The notes under the pieces are model-generated. The model had not been told where the DNA came from. It did not search any database and saw nothing but the letters and a program-made list of their open reading frames with translations. A DNA stretch of 64,000 bases from positions 3,032,452 through 3,096,451 of the forward strand of contig NW_022204507.1 of the NCBI RefSeq assembly GCF_008831285.2, in the 5' to 3' direction. This document shows, piece after piece, positions 12,061-22,773 of the stretch. The position numbers and the translations under genes are program-made. Every line of letters starts with the position of its first letter. The stretch's first letter is position 1. Source of the stretch: Nymphaea colorata (lineage: Eukaryota; Streptophyta; Magnoliopsida; Nymphaeales; Nymphaeaceae).

Positions 12061-13130
12061 CATGGAATAATAGGTCAAAGAAAAGGATGCATTGTTGAAC
12101 CAGATGACAGTGGCCAATGCACAATGGGGGGTCAAGGTGCACAATGCCCCTAGGCAGAGTACCCAGACCAGAAGGCTGAAATTGCCATGCGGGACCAGCA
12201 TTGGAGAGAACTGAACCTTCGGCAGAACTTGAGGGTGGTGATGCAGTGGACTCTCTGACACACGCTCAAAGCATGAAGGTCCCAGGACAAAGGAGGAGAA
12301 CTAGACTCACGCCTGGCAGGACACTGCCCTGACTTTCGAGCTGGAACGGGAAAAGAGAACCTAAGTTGGTCTCTTCAAGCAAAAAATGCAGTTGATGTTA
12401 CCCACTCTAGCCAGGGCCAGCGACTGCATACCAATCGAGGAGGGCATTCCACCACCAGTGGACCCAAGGAATGCCCTAAACCAGTGATTACGATACTTGA
12501 CTCCTAAGGAAAGGTGAGTACGTTTCAAGCATGGCCAGTGCTTCACGTGCGGAGCCAAATGGGGGTGGCTACATGAGTGTAAGCAGCCGACGACCTGCTA
12601 GAAGAAACTGAACCAGTGGCTCTTTCAGAGCTGCCAAAGGAGATGGGCAGAGGTGTGATTGTTACCTCTTCCATCGCACAACCAGCCCTGTTAAAGGCAA
12701 ACTGTGGGTGGCCCACACTCTCTATCTCCGTTTTGTGCCTGGCTGTGAGGCCAATGCCTGCCAAGGAGACCCCAGCAACTGCAGTGAATGTAAAAGGATA
12801 TGTCAGCACTGCTAGAGCAGTTTGGCTCGTTGAGGGCGGGTCTGCTCAAGCCATCTTGAGTCAGCAGGGGGCTCAAATGGGGGTCAACACAGGAGGGCCC
12901 TATTGCGCTGCCTACAGACATTGGGAAAACAGGGTGCATGGTCGGCAGCTCCATGCAAGCTTGTTTATTTTTGTTGGATGGGGACCAGGCGTTGAACTTG
13001 ACACTTGACAGCCCTCGGCTAAAGTGACTCAGCAAGGATTCCTCCGACCTCCTTGAAAGAATAAGTAGGATCCTTGAGTAGGGTGTTGAAAGGGTGACCA
13101 TATACGACTTGGGAACCAACGCCCCATCAT
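12061..13130 (+). mobile_element. Ty3/gypsy gag relic with degenerate zinc knuckle
   Basis: GC-richer than its surroundings. Around 12,485-12,600 one frame reads L-T-P-K-E-R, a stop, then RFKHGQCFTCGAKW and H-E-C-K. This is the layout of the plant chromovirus Gag end (LTP..E...RR.KGLC..C.EK(W/Y)..GH.CK), where the CCHC knuckle binds genomic RNA. Several stops and shifts interrupt the region. A protease segment might follow near 12,930-13,010, but I cannot show its active site. The relic stops before a Ty1/copia pol begins at 13,363, so two superfamilies are juxtaposed. Confidence 0.5.
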
Positions 13131-13362
13131 GAATGCCTTGAGTTTTGAGAGAACCACCTCATACCAAGGTAAGGGGGGAACTAGTGTGAGGCGAACAAAT
13201 GTGCCAAGACTGCTGAGCTGGCCAAAGAGGACGACTAGCCCACAGCTTAACAAACCACATCAATTCGGGTCAAGTAAGGGGAAGAGAAACAATTTAGATT
13301 TCAGCATATGCAGCCACCAAATTCCACTGGATCCACTGGAGTGCATCATGGGCTAAAAATCT

Positions 13363-14323
13363 ATGACTATTCTATTACTGTATGTTGATGATATCATCCT
13401 TACAGGAAATTCATGTTCATTTATAATGTCACTCCTCGTCACCGTCAGACAACAATTTGCTATGAATGATCTCGGTGATCTGAATTACTTCTTGGGAATT
13501 CAAGTTGCAAGGACTTCCAATGGCTTGTTTATGCATCTGTCTAGATATGCTCAAGACATTATTTCTAGAGCACAAATGCAGCAATGTAAAATAGTGAGCG
13601 CTATTACTGTTGGTTCCAAATCTACTAAGGAAGTTGATCCTCCTTATTCCAATGCTACCGCATACCGAAGTCTTGCCGGTGCACTTCCATACTTGACCCT
13701 TACATGGCCAGATCTCTCCTATGCTGTAAATTTTGCATGTCAATTCATGCATGCCCCAACGATGAAGCATTTTCAAATCTAGAAATGCATTATACGATTT
13801 GCTCGAGGCATGTCTCGATATGGTATCCAGTTCTATAAATCCGAAGATTTTACTCTCCGAGCGTACTCTGATGCAGACTGGGCGGGCTGTCCAGATAAAC
13901 GCCGATCGACTTCAGAATACTGCACATTTCTTTGTCCAAATTGTATATCCTGGAGCTCTAAGAAACAACTGACTGTTGCTCGCTCGTCCTGTGAAGCTGA
14001 ATACCGGGCCCTCGCTGGAGCTGCTGCTGAAATTAAATGGCTTACCTTTATTTTACAAGATCTCGGTGTCTACCTCTCCAAAGCTCCAATTCTATTGAGT
14101 GACAAAATTTCAGCACTACATACCACTATCAAAACAGTCTTTCATTCACGTATGAAACATTTTGGAAGTCAATTATCATTTTGTTTGTGAACAAGTTGCA
14201 CTAGGAAATATGCATACTCAATTTGTCACAACCGAAGGTCAGCATGCAGATCCTTTTACCAAACCATTGTCTCAGCAATGGTTCAGCATGTTGGCTTACG
14301 TATGCAACCTTCCCTTCGGTTGA
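13363..14323 (+). pseudogene. Ty1/copia RT-RNase H 3' half, broken
   Basis: The similarity opens inside the reverse transcriptase palm with the catalytic LLLYVDDIILTG, then NDLGDLNYFLGI, the connection region and the RNase H core (SDADWAGCPDKRRST, then SSCEAEYRALA). It ends with the usual copia tail (HADPFTKPLS) and a stop at 14,321-14,323. An in-frame TAG at 13,780-13,782 and a one-base shift near 14,160 break the frame. Gag, protease, integrase and the RT fingers are absent, so this is a 5'-truncated, inactive copy. The polypurine tract and LTR follow immediately. Confidence 0.9.
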
Positions 14324-14329
14324 GGGGGG
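14321..14329 (+). other. polypurine tract of the copia relic
   Basis: TGAGGGGGG overlaps the pol stop codon and abuts the LTR start. It is the plus-strand primer site expected at this position. Confidence 0.7.
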
Positions 14330-14828
14330 TGATAACGCACCAGCTCACTCCAGAAAATCAGGTGCATCTTCAACGGTTCATAACTCCAGGAGATCAGGCA
14401 TGGATCATAACTGCAGGAAATCAGGCGTAACTAATATGGCAGAAAATCAAATCAGCCACAAGAGTCAAGAAACTAAAACACATCTTGATAAGGCTCCAGC
14501 AATAAATCAGAATGCCAGCAAATTAAGAGCAATAAATATGGAAGCAAAGCCAATTGGACAAGCAACAAAAATGCCTCTTCACAATGATGAAAGATTTCAA
14601 GAGAATGTCAGTTTCTCCTATTCAAAACCAAAGGAGAAATTCAAGCAAACGGATTGTAAGCCCATGGAAACTGATTCAAATTCGAATCAGACATAGCAAT
14701 GTATAAATACTGTGCTAAGGGAACCAGATCATCATGAAATTGATGACTTAGCTGTGGAGTAGGAATTATTCTTCCGAACCACATTAATTTCTTTTGTTCA
14801 TCACCTTCATCCTTCTTTCTCTTTTACA
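14330..14828 (+). repeat. 3' LTR of copia relic
   Basis: Starts TGATAACG directly after the polypurine tract and can end at TTTTACA, giving about 499 bp bounded by TG...CA. A TATA-like GTATAAATAC lies near 14,701, consistent with an LTR promoter. The partner 5' LTR is missing, so the right edge is an estimate. Confidence 0.6.
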
Positions 14829-14849
14829 GGCTTGCAATTAAGTTTATGC

Positions 14850-15505
14850 CAAAGTACTTGACAATGTTAGAGCGGCAGAATGCAGCATTTTCAAAGATCA
14901 GAAAGCAGAATCCTGCGAACTACACAAGGAGTCAAGAAGAGCAAACTTGCTCTCTATCTCCCTCTTGGGTAACACATCTACTTTTATTTTTCTTTAGTTC
15001 ATGTCTTAATTGATGAAGTTTCTTCAAGAATTCGTGTGGAATCTATGGATTTTCCATGGCATATTTATGAATGCAGGAAAATTAGTCTCATTTCATACCC
15101 TCTTGTTGGGTTTTCCTAGGGTAAAAAGGCATGTCCTGGAGAGTTCCATTTGTTTGTTAGGAAATGGAATTAATTCCTGTTACGATTTGAAGAATTAAGA
15201 GTTTTCAGTGGAAAGGTAAGCTACTTAAATGTGTTTGCGAAGCGTAGTTTCCTGAAAGACGATTTTAGTTTTGATGTTTGAGTTATTTCTTTTTGTATAA
15301 AAAGTTTGTCCATTGTACAGCTGTGCCAAACACTTGAATATTGAGCTGCAACCATGGGAAGATTGTATTTTATGGTTATGGTACATTAAAGGTAAAATAT
15401 TTAGTCATCAGTGTTTAACCTCCGATAATATTCTCATGTGCAACTGATTTATTAGCAAGTAGCTTATCATGCAGACTGTTTACAAGTGGTTGTTTACTGT
15501 TTAAG
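14850..15505 (+). repeat. dispersed direct duplication, copy 1
   Basis: Begins just right of the copia LTR and matches 17,365-18,015 at moderate identity. Shared landmarks are AAGGAGTCAAGAAGAG, GAATATTGAGCTGCAA.CATGGG and the run around TGCAGACTGTTT. It starts with an exon-like frame (LTMLERQNAAFSKIRKQNP) that I cannot assign. Both copies keep the same order, so this is a real duplication with decay. Confidence 0.7.
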
Positions 15506-15518
15506 CGATTGTGCTTTC

Positions 15519-15779
15519 AACGGCCAAAGACTAAAATATCACCTCTTCCTTTCTCTTTGACTTTCTCTCTCACTTTTCTCTTGGAAAAATCAAATGGTCA
15601 CATGCCTACCAATTTCTCTCTTTCAAAATCAGCCTTTTTTTCATTTTTTTCCAAGATATCAGGCTGTTTTCCATTTTTTTTAACGGTCAAAGAGTAAAAA
15701 TTCACCTTTTTCTCTCTTTGTATTTCTCTCAAACTTTTGTCCTGAAAAAATCAAATGGTCAAGTACGTACCAATTTCTC
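15519..15779 (+). repeat. tandem duplication, about 160-bp period
   Basis: The segment AACGG(C/T)CAAAGA.TAAAA...TCACC...TTTCTCTC...AAATCAAATGGTCA...TACCAATTTCTCTC occurs at about 15,519-15,617 and again at about 15,680-15,779. It runs into a CT microsatellite (15,776-15,815) and a short TA run. Confidence 0.7.
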
Positions 15780-15826
15780 TCTCTCTCTCTCCCCCTCCCT
15801 CTCCCTCTCTCTCTATATATATATAT

Positions 15827-17364
15827 GGAAAAAGCAGAGAGGGAAAAAGAGAATGAATCTCGAGTTCTTTTAATATGAAATTTTGATTGTATTCATCTTT
15901 CATCTCAGCGTCCTTCTTTCTATATCAAAATTAAACAAAGAGAGAAAAAGGATGGTATACCAATAAGAATAACTTATGAGAATTAGTGGAAGAGCGGTCT
16001 GCTCATGGTTTTCATTCATTTGGCTTTTTTTCTAAAAGCAGCCACATAGATGTGTTTGAGATGTTTTAAAAAAATGTTGAGTGCTTAGTTGTATAAATTA
16101 ATTTATAACTTTAAAAGGCTATGTATTTTTTTATTATTATAAATCTTGATCTATTGCATTGGACGTTGATGATTTCTTTATGTTGTAAAATTGGAAATTC
16201 CAGCCTTCGAGTGCTTATTTTACTCACTAAATAAATGGCCCTATTTTTGCGATATAGAAGAGTTTTGACAATATATAACTATAAATTTTTTAAAAGAAAG
16301 CAATTACCTGTTAAGCAGTCGGTGGGCAAAAGAAGGGTTTCTATTAAGAAATTGAAAATGTGAAGGCACTTTTCAAAATTACAGCAAGTTAGCAATGACG
16401 ACAAGAAAATTTTCTATAATAACCCCGCCAACCGCTAAGTTTCTCTCAAAAATTTCCTGCCAAAAGCAAGAAGTCGGGAAGAGAGAGAGAAAGAGCATCA
16501 GCGCACTGACATGTAGACCTGGGCAGCGGGCCGAGCCGCTGCGGGGTACCCAGGACCCAGGCCAGCTTACACAAGCGGCCTTGCCGATTAGTAATTTCTT
16601 TTGTTGGTCTTGTTTTTATAATTATTTTGAGAGCCTGAGATTGATTGAAACTTAGGTACAGATCGTATTTGATGTGTATGAATTTATTTCTTTCTTGCTC
16701 TTCTTTTTCGGTGTCCTTCATTCTCAATCGACTGATTGAGTTGATAAGCCGAGTAGTTGTTTCTTGCTTGATCTTTTTCGAGAAACTCTGTTGAAGAATG
16801 TTTTTGGGATTTCTAGGTCTGTTGGATTTCAGCTGACTGGATTTGTGGAACACCATTCAGTATGCCCATGGATTGGATGTATTCATGATTGTTTGTTCCT
16901 TCTCGTTCTCATTTCTTGGGCATGAAAAAAATTTTTCCAACTTCGTCTGTTTTGGTGTGTAACTCTGGGATTTCTGGTTGGATTGTTGGTTTCGGTGATA
17001 GAGTTTCTGGAAGATCGTTTAGTGTGTGATGCATTAGAATTTTCAAATTCTCCTTTGGATTCACACTCTTGAATTCATTGATGTTGTCTGTTTTTGTTAT
17101 AGCTTTGTGCGTTGTTTGTGCCATCTTCCATGGATTGATCACTCAATCTCTAGTTCAATATGTTTGTTCAGGAGAGGACCGTTTGTCCTTGATAACGTCA
17201 TGTCTTGTAATCTGTTCCTTTGACCATTTGGTTTGACAATCTTCTTAGGGCTGGCAGTGAATATCTGCAACTTTCTACTCTCTCTCTCTCTCTCTGAAGT
17301 TTCTCCCAGCTCACCTTGCTGATTATTTAGTGCCTTATCTCACTTTACAAATAACTTAGTGGGC
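15827..17364. other. no gene seen
   Basis: AT-rich, with a short GC-rich island at 16,510-16,580. A CT run lies near 17,276-17,297. No supported gene. Confidence 0.45.
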
Positions 17365-18015
17365 AAGAATGTGACAATTCCAAAATGGCAAGAAAGCAAC
17401 ATTTTTAGATAGATGAAGGCAGAAACCCGGGAAATACTTAAGGAGTCAAGAAGAGTAATCTTGCTCTCCGTCTTACTCAATGTAAACCTTCTCTATGTTT
17501 ATTTTTCTTTAGTTCTTGTCATAATTGAAGTTTTTTCAAGGATTTGTATGGCATCTGTGGGTTTTCCTTGGCATTTTATGAACTTTATAAAATTTGTCTA
17601 ATTGCTAACCCTCTTTTTGGTTTTCCTTAGGGTAAAAAAGGGTGTTTCGGACATTTACTTTTTTATGAAATAGAATTAATTCTTGTTTAAATGTATTTGC
17701 TGAAATGCCGGTTCCGGATTTCAGTTTTGTTATTTGAGTTATTAATTTACTATAAAACGTTTTTCAATCGTACAACTGTGGCAAATAATTGAATATTGAG
17801 CTGCAATCATGGGAAAACTGTCCTTTATGCTTATGGTATGTTAAATGCAAATACTTGGTCACCAGTGTTTAAACAAACACAATGTTCTCATGAGGCAACA
17901 GATTTATTATCTAATAGCTTATGATGCAGACACTTTGTTTTTGTTGTCATCATTTTCAACGAATGTGTGAGCAATACCATTTTATGATGGCATTGCAAGT
18001 GGGTGTTTACTGTTT
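17365..18015 (+). repeat. dispersed direct duplication, copy 2
   Basis: Diverged copy of 14,850-15,505, about 2.5 kb downstream. It lacks an adjacent LTR, so the LTR is not part of the duplicated unit. Confidence 0.7.
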
Positions 18016-21000
18016 TGGAAAAATATAACTATAATGTTTTTTCAAAATAAAGCAAGTACCTGTTATGCACATAACGACTTTTGATCCTAACATGACTCAC
18101 ATCGGTCAGGACCATCGAATATCACAATAGGCCCAGTCCTCTTTGTAGTTGAAAGGTTAACTTCTTTCTTGAAATGGTTGGTCCCTCCCTGCACTTGTTG
18201 AGCATGCGAAAACCATTTTGAATTCTAATTAGATTGTTACTTTCTTGTTTCTATTATGAAATCAAGATCACAATTTTTACCATATCTACGTCTTGATATG
18301 ACGTACCAACAACCAAATAGATACACCCTTTGCCTGACCAAAGAAAAAACCATTGTTCAAGGCATCTTATGGGGTTTTTCCTTTTCACATATGAGGGACT
18401 CTGGTCATTTCACATTACAACATCAGTTCCCACCTACTCCCCTGCCCTTTCCTAGCCACTCTTCTTCTCGGACCTCTCCTCCCTGCCCCATCTGGTGGGC
18501 ACCATGGCCAGCTGCTCCTCCCATCTGCCGGAGTCGTACTTGCTCTACTGACCGACCATGCGTTGAGTTGGAACGACCAAGTTCGCCATCGACAAGACAA
18601 CTCCCCGGCCTTTGATCAGTTTGGTATTTTAGTGGTAGTTGATTTGCATCCCAACCTTCGCTCTTAACACTTTCTTGTTAAACAAAAGTGCCTCTTTGGT
18701 TCTTGGTCCATATTTATCAGCTTATCAAGTAATATTACTAACCCAAATAATGAGCTTTTCTTGCAGAGCATCCACTTAATTTCAGACCATCACATTTCAA
18801 ACACTGATTAACAAGTGTTAATCCAAAAACTATTTTGTTGGCCGGTCAACATAAGGGCCAGTCAAAATAGTTTGCCAAAAAAACGGTACCGAATTGGTCA
18901 ATCTCCATGAGAATTGAAAAGGAATGAATATTAAAAGTAATTGGAAAATGGTAATATAAAACAAGAATTGCACTACTTAGAATCAAGTAATTTTCACCTC
19001 AGATGTATATATAAATTTTTTCTATTCTGTAATTTTTTTTAATTAAGACAGGTGTGTTCCTCCTAGATGCACCCTTAATCATTAATTTTGGTCTTCTTAT
19101 TTTCAATCATTGCTTAGTACTAAATTGTAGCATCAAAATGACAAAACAGGGGCTTGGCCCGGCCCAGTTAAATTTTAATAAAAAAATATAAAAGAAAAAT
19201 ATTATATATATGCATTTATTTATTTAAAATTAATTAAAAATTGTCGAGCCTGGACAAGCTGGGTGCCCATTTCTATCTGGACATAATGTGTGTGCCATTA
19301 TTGCATTTTACTTCTTGATTTTGTTACATTACCTGGCAGTTGATTTCTAGAATAAGTCTATGTTGTTATCCCCGCCTGTTTGACAATGGCATGTATACTT
19401 CTTGGAGCGTAAGTAAAATAGGAAGCATAGTCGAGGAACAGTGAGCATTTTGGTTTAGCACTTAATAGTCGCTGCGTCTTATGTTTGCGGCGCGTTGTGG
19501 GAGTGCCCCTTCGTTCAACAATTTGCCGTCATAGTTCCAATTCCATAACTCACCTCCGCCTTCCCCCCTTTTGCCACCATCCTCCGTCCACCTCCTTTCT
19601 TCTTCTTCTTCCGCTCCATCACGCACCCATAGCACAACGCCCCATGCATTTTGAGCTTCACACTCAATTCCTTTGGCCCTAGCTTGGTCCACTTTACATG
19701 CTGCAGGCATGTAAGAATAACAGCTCCACCTTAAGATCAAAAGAGACACACAGGAAGAGACATAAGGACAAAAACGGAAAGTAAAGAAAAACAAAAAGCC
19801 AAAAAACTAAAGAAAAGAGGGAAAAAAACAACGTAGAAAAGGAGAAAAAGGATAACTTGTGAACAATGATGTACGTGGCTAGAGGAAAGGAAAAACATCA
19901 AAAGATCTTCCCTGTGGAGCAATCTTTGTCTCTTTATTCCCTTCATTCTCTGCTGCTCATCGCCACCTCTTTCTGCAATGACCTCACTTTTTTTCTATAA
20001 ATAAGAAATTTTAATTCAAAATTTATTATGTTTTGAAATGTTTGAATTTAAAATATCATATTAATGATATTTGACATGAAAGACACGAGAGCTTTATAAA
20101 GTATAGTGGTAAAAGTGCAGTTTTTGAATTTTTGCATACCCTACACTTCTGGTAAAAGTCTATTTTAGTAGACTAATACATTCATATGTTGGAGAATATT
20201 AGATATACTTGAAATTTTGGGTGAACATCCTAAACAATAAGAATTATTCCATTCAATACTCCATTACTTATAAGTGGTGAGATGTAATTAGCGTAATTTA
20301 TTTATCCAAACAATTAGTTATAAACTGCACTTGATGTACATAGAGGGCAAAATTTGATATGTAATTGAATTACAGGTTAGTGCTAGTTTATTACCCTCAA
20401 AAACTAAAGTAGTGCACTTAGATAACTCTTATTTCACTAACACTTATCTTAGCCAAAGCATACAAAAAGAGGTATAAGGAGGAATTCTAAATAAAGAATT
20501 TTCATCGGCCCTTGACATATAATGGATGTTATAATAAATTTGTTTTTTTAAAGTCCATCTAAACTTAGTGTATAAGCACATGCTTTAGAAGAGTTAGATC
20601 ACAAATTCCAATACGATGCAAAGGCCTTAAACTGACTAAGCTCAAAATATGATCAAATCCTGATCTTTGGTTAAAGACATTTCCTTTTCCTGATATATTT
20701 TACTGCAATTAAATGGCATTTTGTAAATTTAGTGTATGTGACGATATAAAACTCCATATACTGCCTCAAAAGAATGTTAAAGTGCGAAGATATTTTAAGC
20801 ACAAAAATGGGTTTTGATCATATTCCCAACTTTTTATTAAGAAAGAGATGGATGAAAGTTTGATCAGAAAGGTATTTACTTTGTCAAATAACTTGTAAGT
20901 GCTTTGGACTGTGATATGAAATTTTAAATTTTATGATGTTTGTCATTTTCTTTATGACTCGAACCAATTTATTTACACACCCTAATATTTTGAATATGAG

Positions 21001-21522
21001 AACCAAAAGTTGAGACACCTCCTTTTGGTTCACCCAACCTGAATTCCTAGAAAGACCAAACATACCTTGAGTCCTAGCTGGTATGGTCTTAAACTTTTTG
21101 AGTAAATTGTGAAATCTCACAATATCGTAAAGCAAGTTAATGAGATATTCGCCGATCAAATGGATCGCCCCAAACATGAAACGAAAGCTTAAAACTTGTA
21201 TACTCACAATTATCAATTATTTGCATTTAATGCATGTATTTGTAATGTTTTCCACAAGCAAATTTTGGCACCCCATGATGGGCGAGCATTCTTATAAATT
21301 TTATATTTTTTTTACTTTCCTTTACTACCTTATTGATGGTTGTGTTGGGGAGTTTCACAGTTTTAATCACATATTTGTTATGTTCAAGAGTTGAGATTAT
21401 AGATCAGACCAGGTTTCGCTAAATGAATGTCCGTTATAAAAATAAAGACAGATTGTAAATGGATAAAGGAAAATTTGTTTTATAACACTTCAAATTCTTT
21501 TGTTTTATATTGTTTCCACTTG
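18016..21522. other. no gene seen
   Basis: Non-coding AT-rich sequence. A short GC-rich patch at 18,420-18,615 contains a small open frame without motifs. Around 19,150-19,265 GGCTTGGCCCGGCCC and a GAGCCTGGACAAGCTGGGTGCCC-like stretch flank AT-rich filler, which looks like a decayed repeat of unknown class. Confidence 0.4.
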
Positions 21523-21606
21523 CTTTAAAAGAAATCGGGGTGTTATGTTTTCCCTCCCAGCTTTTGAAAAGAAATCGGGGTGTTATGTTTTCCCTCCCAG
21601 CTTTTG
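21523..21606. repeat. 40-bp tandem duplication
   Basis: Two nearly perfect copies of a 40-bp unit containing GAAATCGGGGTGTTATGTTT (at 21,531 and 21,571). Confidence 0.85.
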
Positions 21607-21924
21607 GGAGCCAGACACCCATAATTGGAGCCAAGGGGGTTGGCAGGAACCATGGCCACCATTAAGATTTTGAAAAAACAAAAAAATTAAATTCTAATGT
21701 ATATTCTAACAAATGTTGATTTGACGCATGTAGACTTTTAAAACATATAACAAAACCTTATGAAAATTTTTTTTGGCCCCCTGAAAGAAAAGATGTTGGC
21801 TTTGAGAGAGACCTCATTGTTCTTGCCTATTACATGCCCTTCCCAGGCTTGCCTGATGAACCACCAATCAACCCATGATAGAGTTAACAGGGGATTTCTG
21901 AATGAAGGCTATGGTTGTTGTGAG

Positions 21925-22721
21925 TGTTATAGTCGTTTTCCCCAAAAAGAATGCTTAATAAGACAATAATCAGCCAAAAACAACTCTCAAAGCAAACACA
22001 AACGTTCCCAAACTTCAACAACTTATGTGTCCAATAATTACGCAGCTAAGGACAGCTTTCAACACAATAAAACAGTCCAAACCAACTAGTTTGATAGTCG
22101 AACATACACAAAACTCCTGAAAGTCGAAATCACATGGCTGTGGGCATAAGATCGTGTTTCCAACACCAATGTTGCAGCAATATATATCAAAATATATGCT
22201 AAATAATGCAGAAGACAAGAGACCTCAATTTACGTGGAAAAACCTCCAATAATGGGGTAAAAAGCCATGGGCAAGAGAGACTTCATAAATATTTAAAGAG
22301 GCAATACAAACACATCAATATGTGTTGTTCTTCTTACAGAGAATAACATAAATCATACTCAAGAATGAATGCACAAGGAAACAACAAGAAAATAAATCAC
22401 CGTATTTTCTTCTTTTCTTTCCATTGTTTTCTTCAGTTTCTCTCTCTACATTTGCACCCACACGGCATCACAAACCTACAGCCGTGCTCTTTTTCCTCTT
22501 TCCTTCTTGGCTACCTCCTCTCCTTCTCTTCTTTGCCTTCCCCTTCACCTTCCCCTTCTCCTTGCTTGGTGTGAGTGACGAGGGAAGAGCCCTCTTTTCT
22601 TTCTTCAAAAGAGTAAAAAATGAGAGAGAGAGACGTGAGAGCGATAGGGGGTAGGGCACCGTCGATTGCCCTCCCTTTTTTCTTTTCACCCGGGTCGTGT
22701 TCTCATTTGAGAGACCCAACA
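21925..22721 (-). repeat. 3' LTR of the degenerate copia element
   Basis: Runs from TGTTATAGTC to GAGACCCAACA on the + strand (TG...CA bounded, about 797 bp). CT-rich stretches near 22,430-22,560 create spurious open frames. The inner edge is followed by CACACCCCCTCCAGCCTCAA, the complement of a polypurine tract. Confidence 0.8.
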
Positions 22722-22773
22722 CACACCCCCTCCAGCCTCAAGAGAGGGATCATACTTGCAAAATGAACAAAAA

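Noticed and set aside
12616-13119. 130- and 142-codon frames on opposite strands
   Set aside because: Neither has a motif; the region is better explained as a decayed gypsy relic.
22365-22722. Serine/leucine/phenylalanine-rich frames, and their twins at 27,108-27,453
   Set aside because: Lie within the two LTRs of the old copia element and arise from CT-rich sequence.
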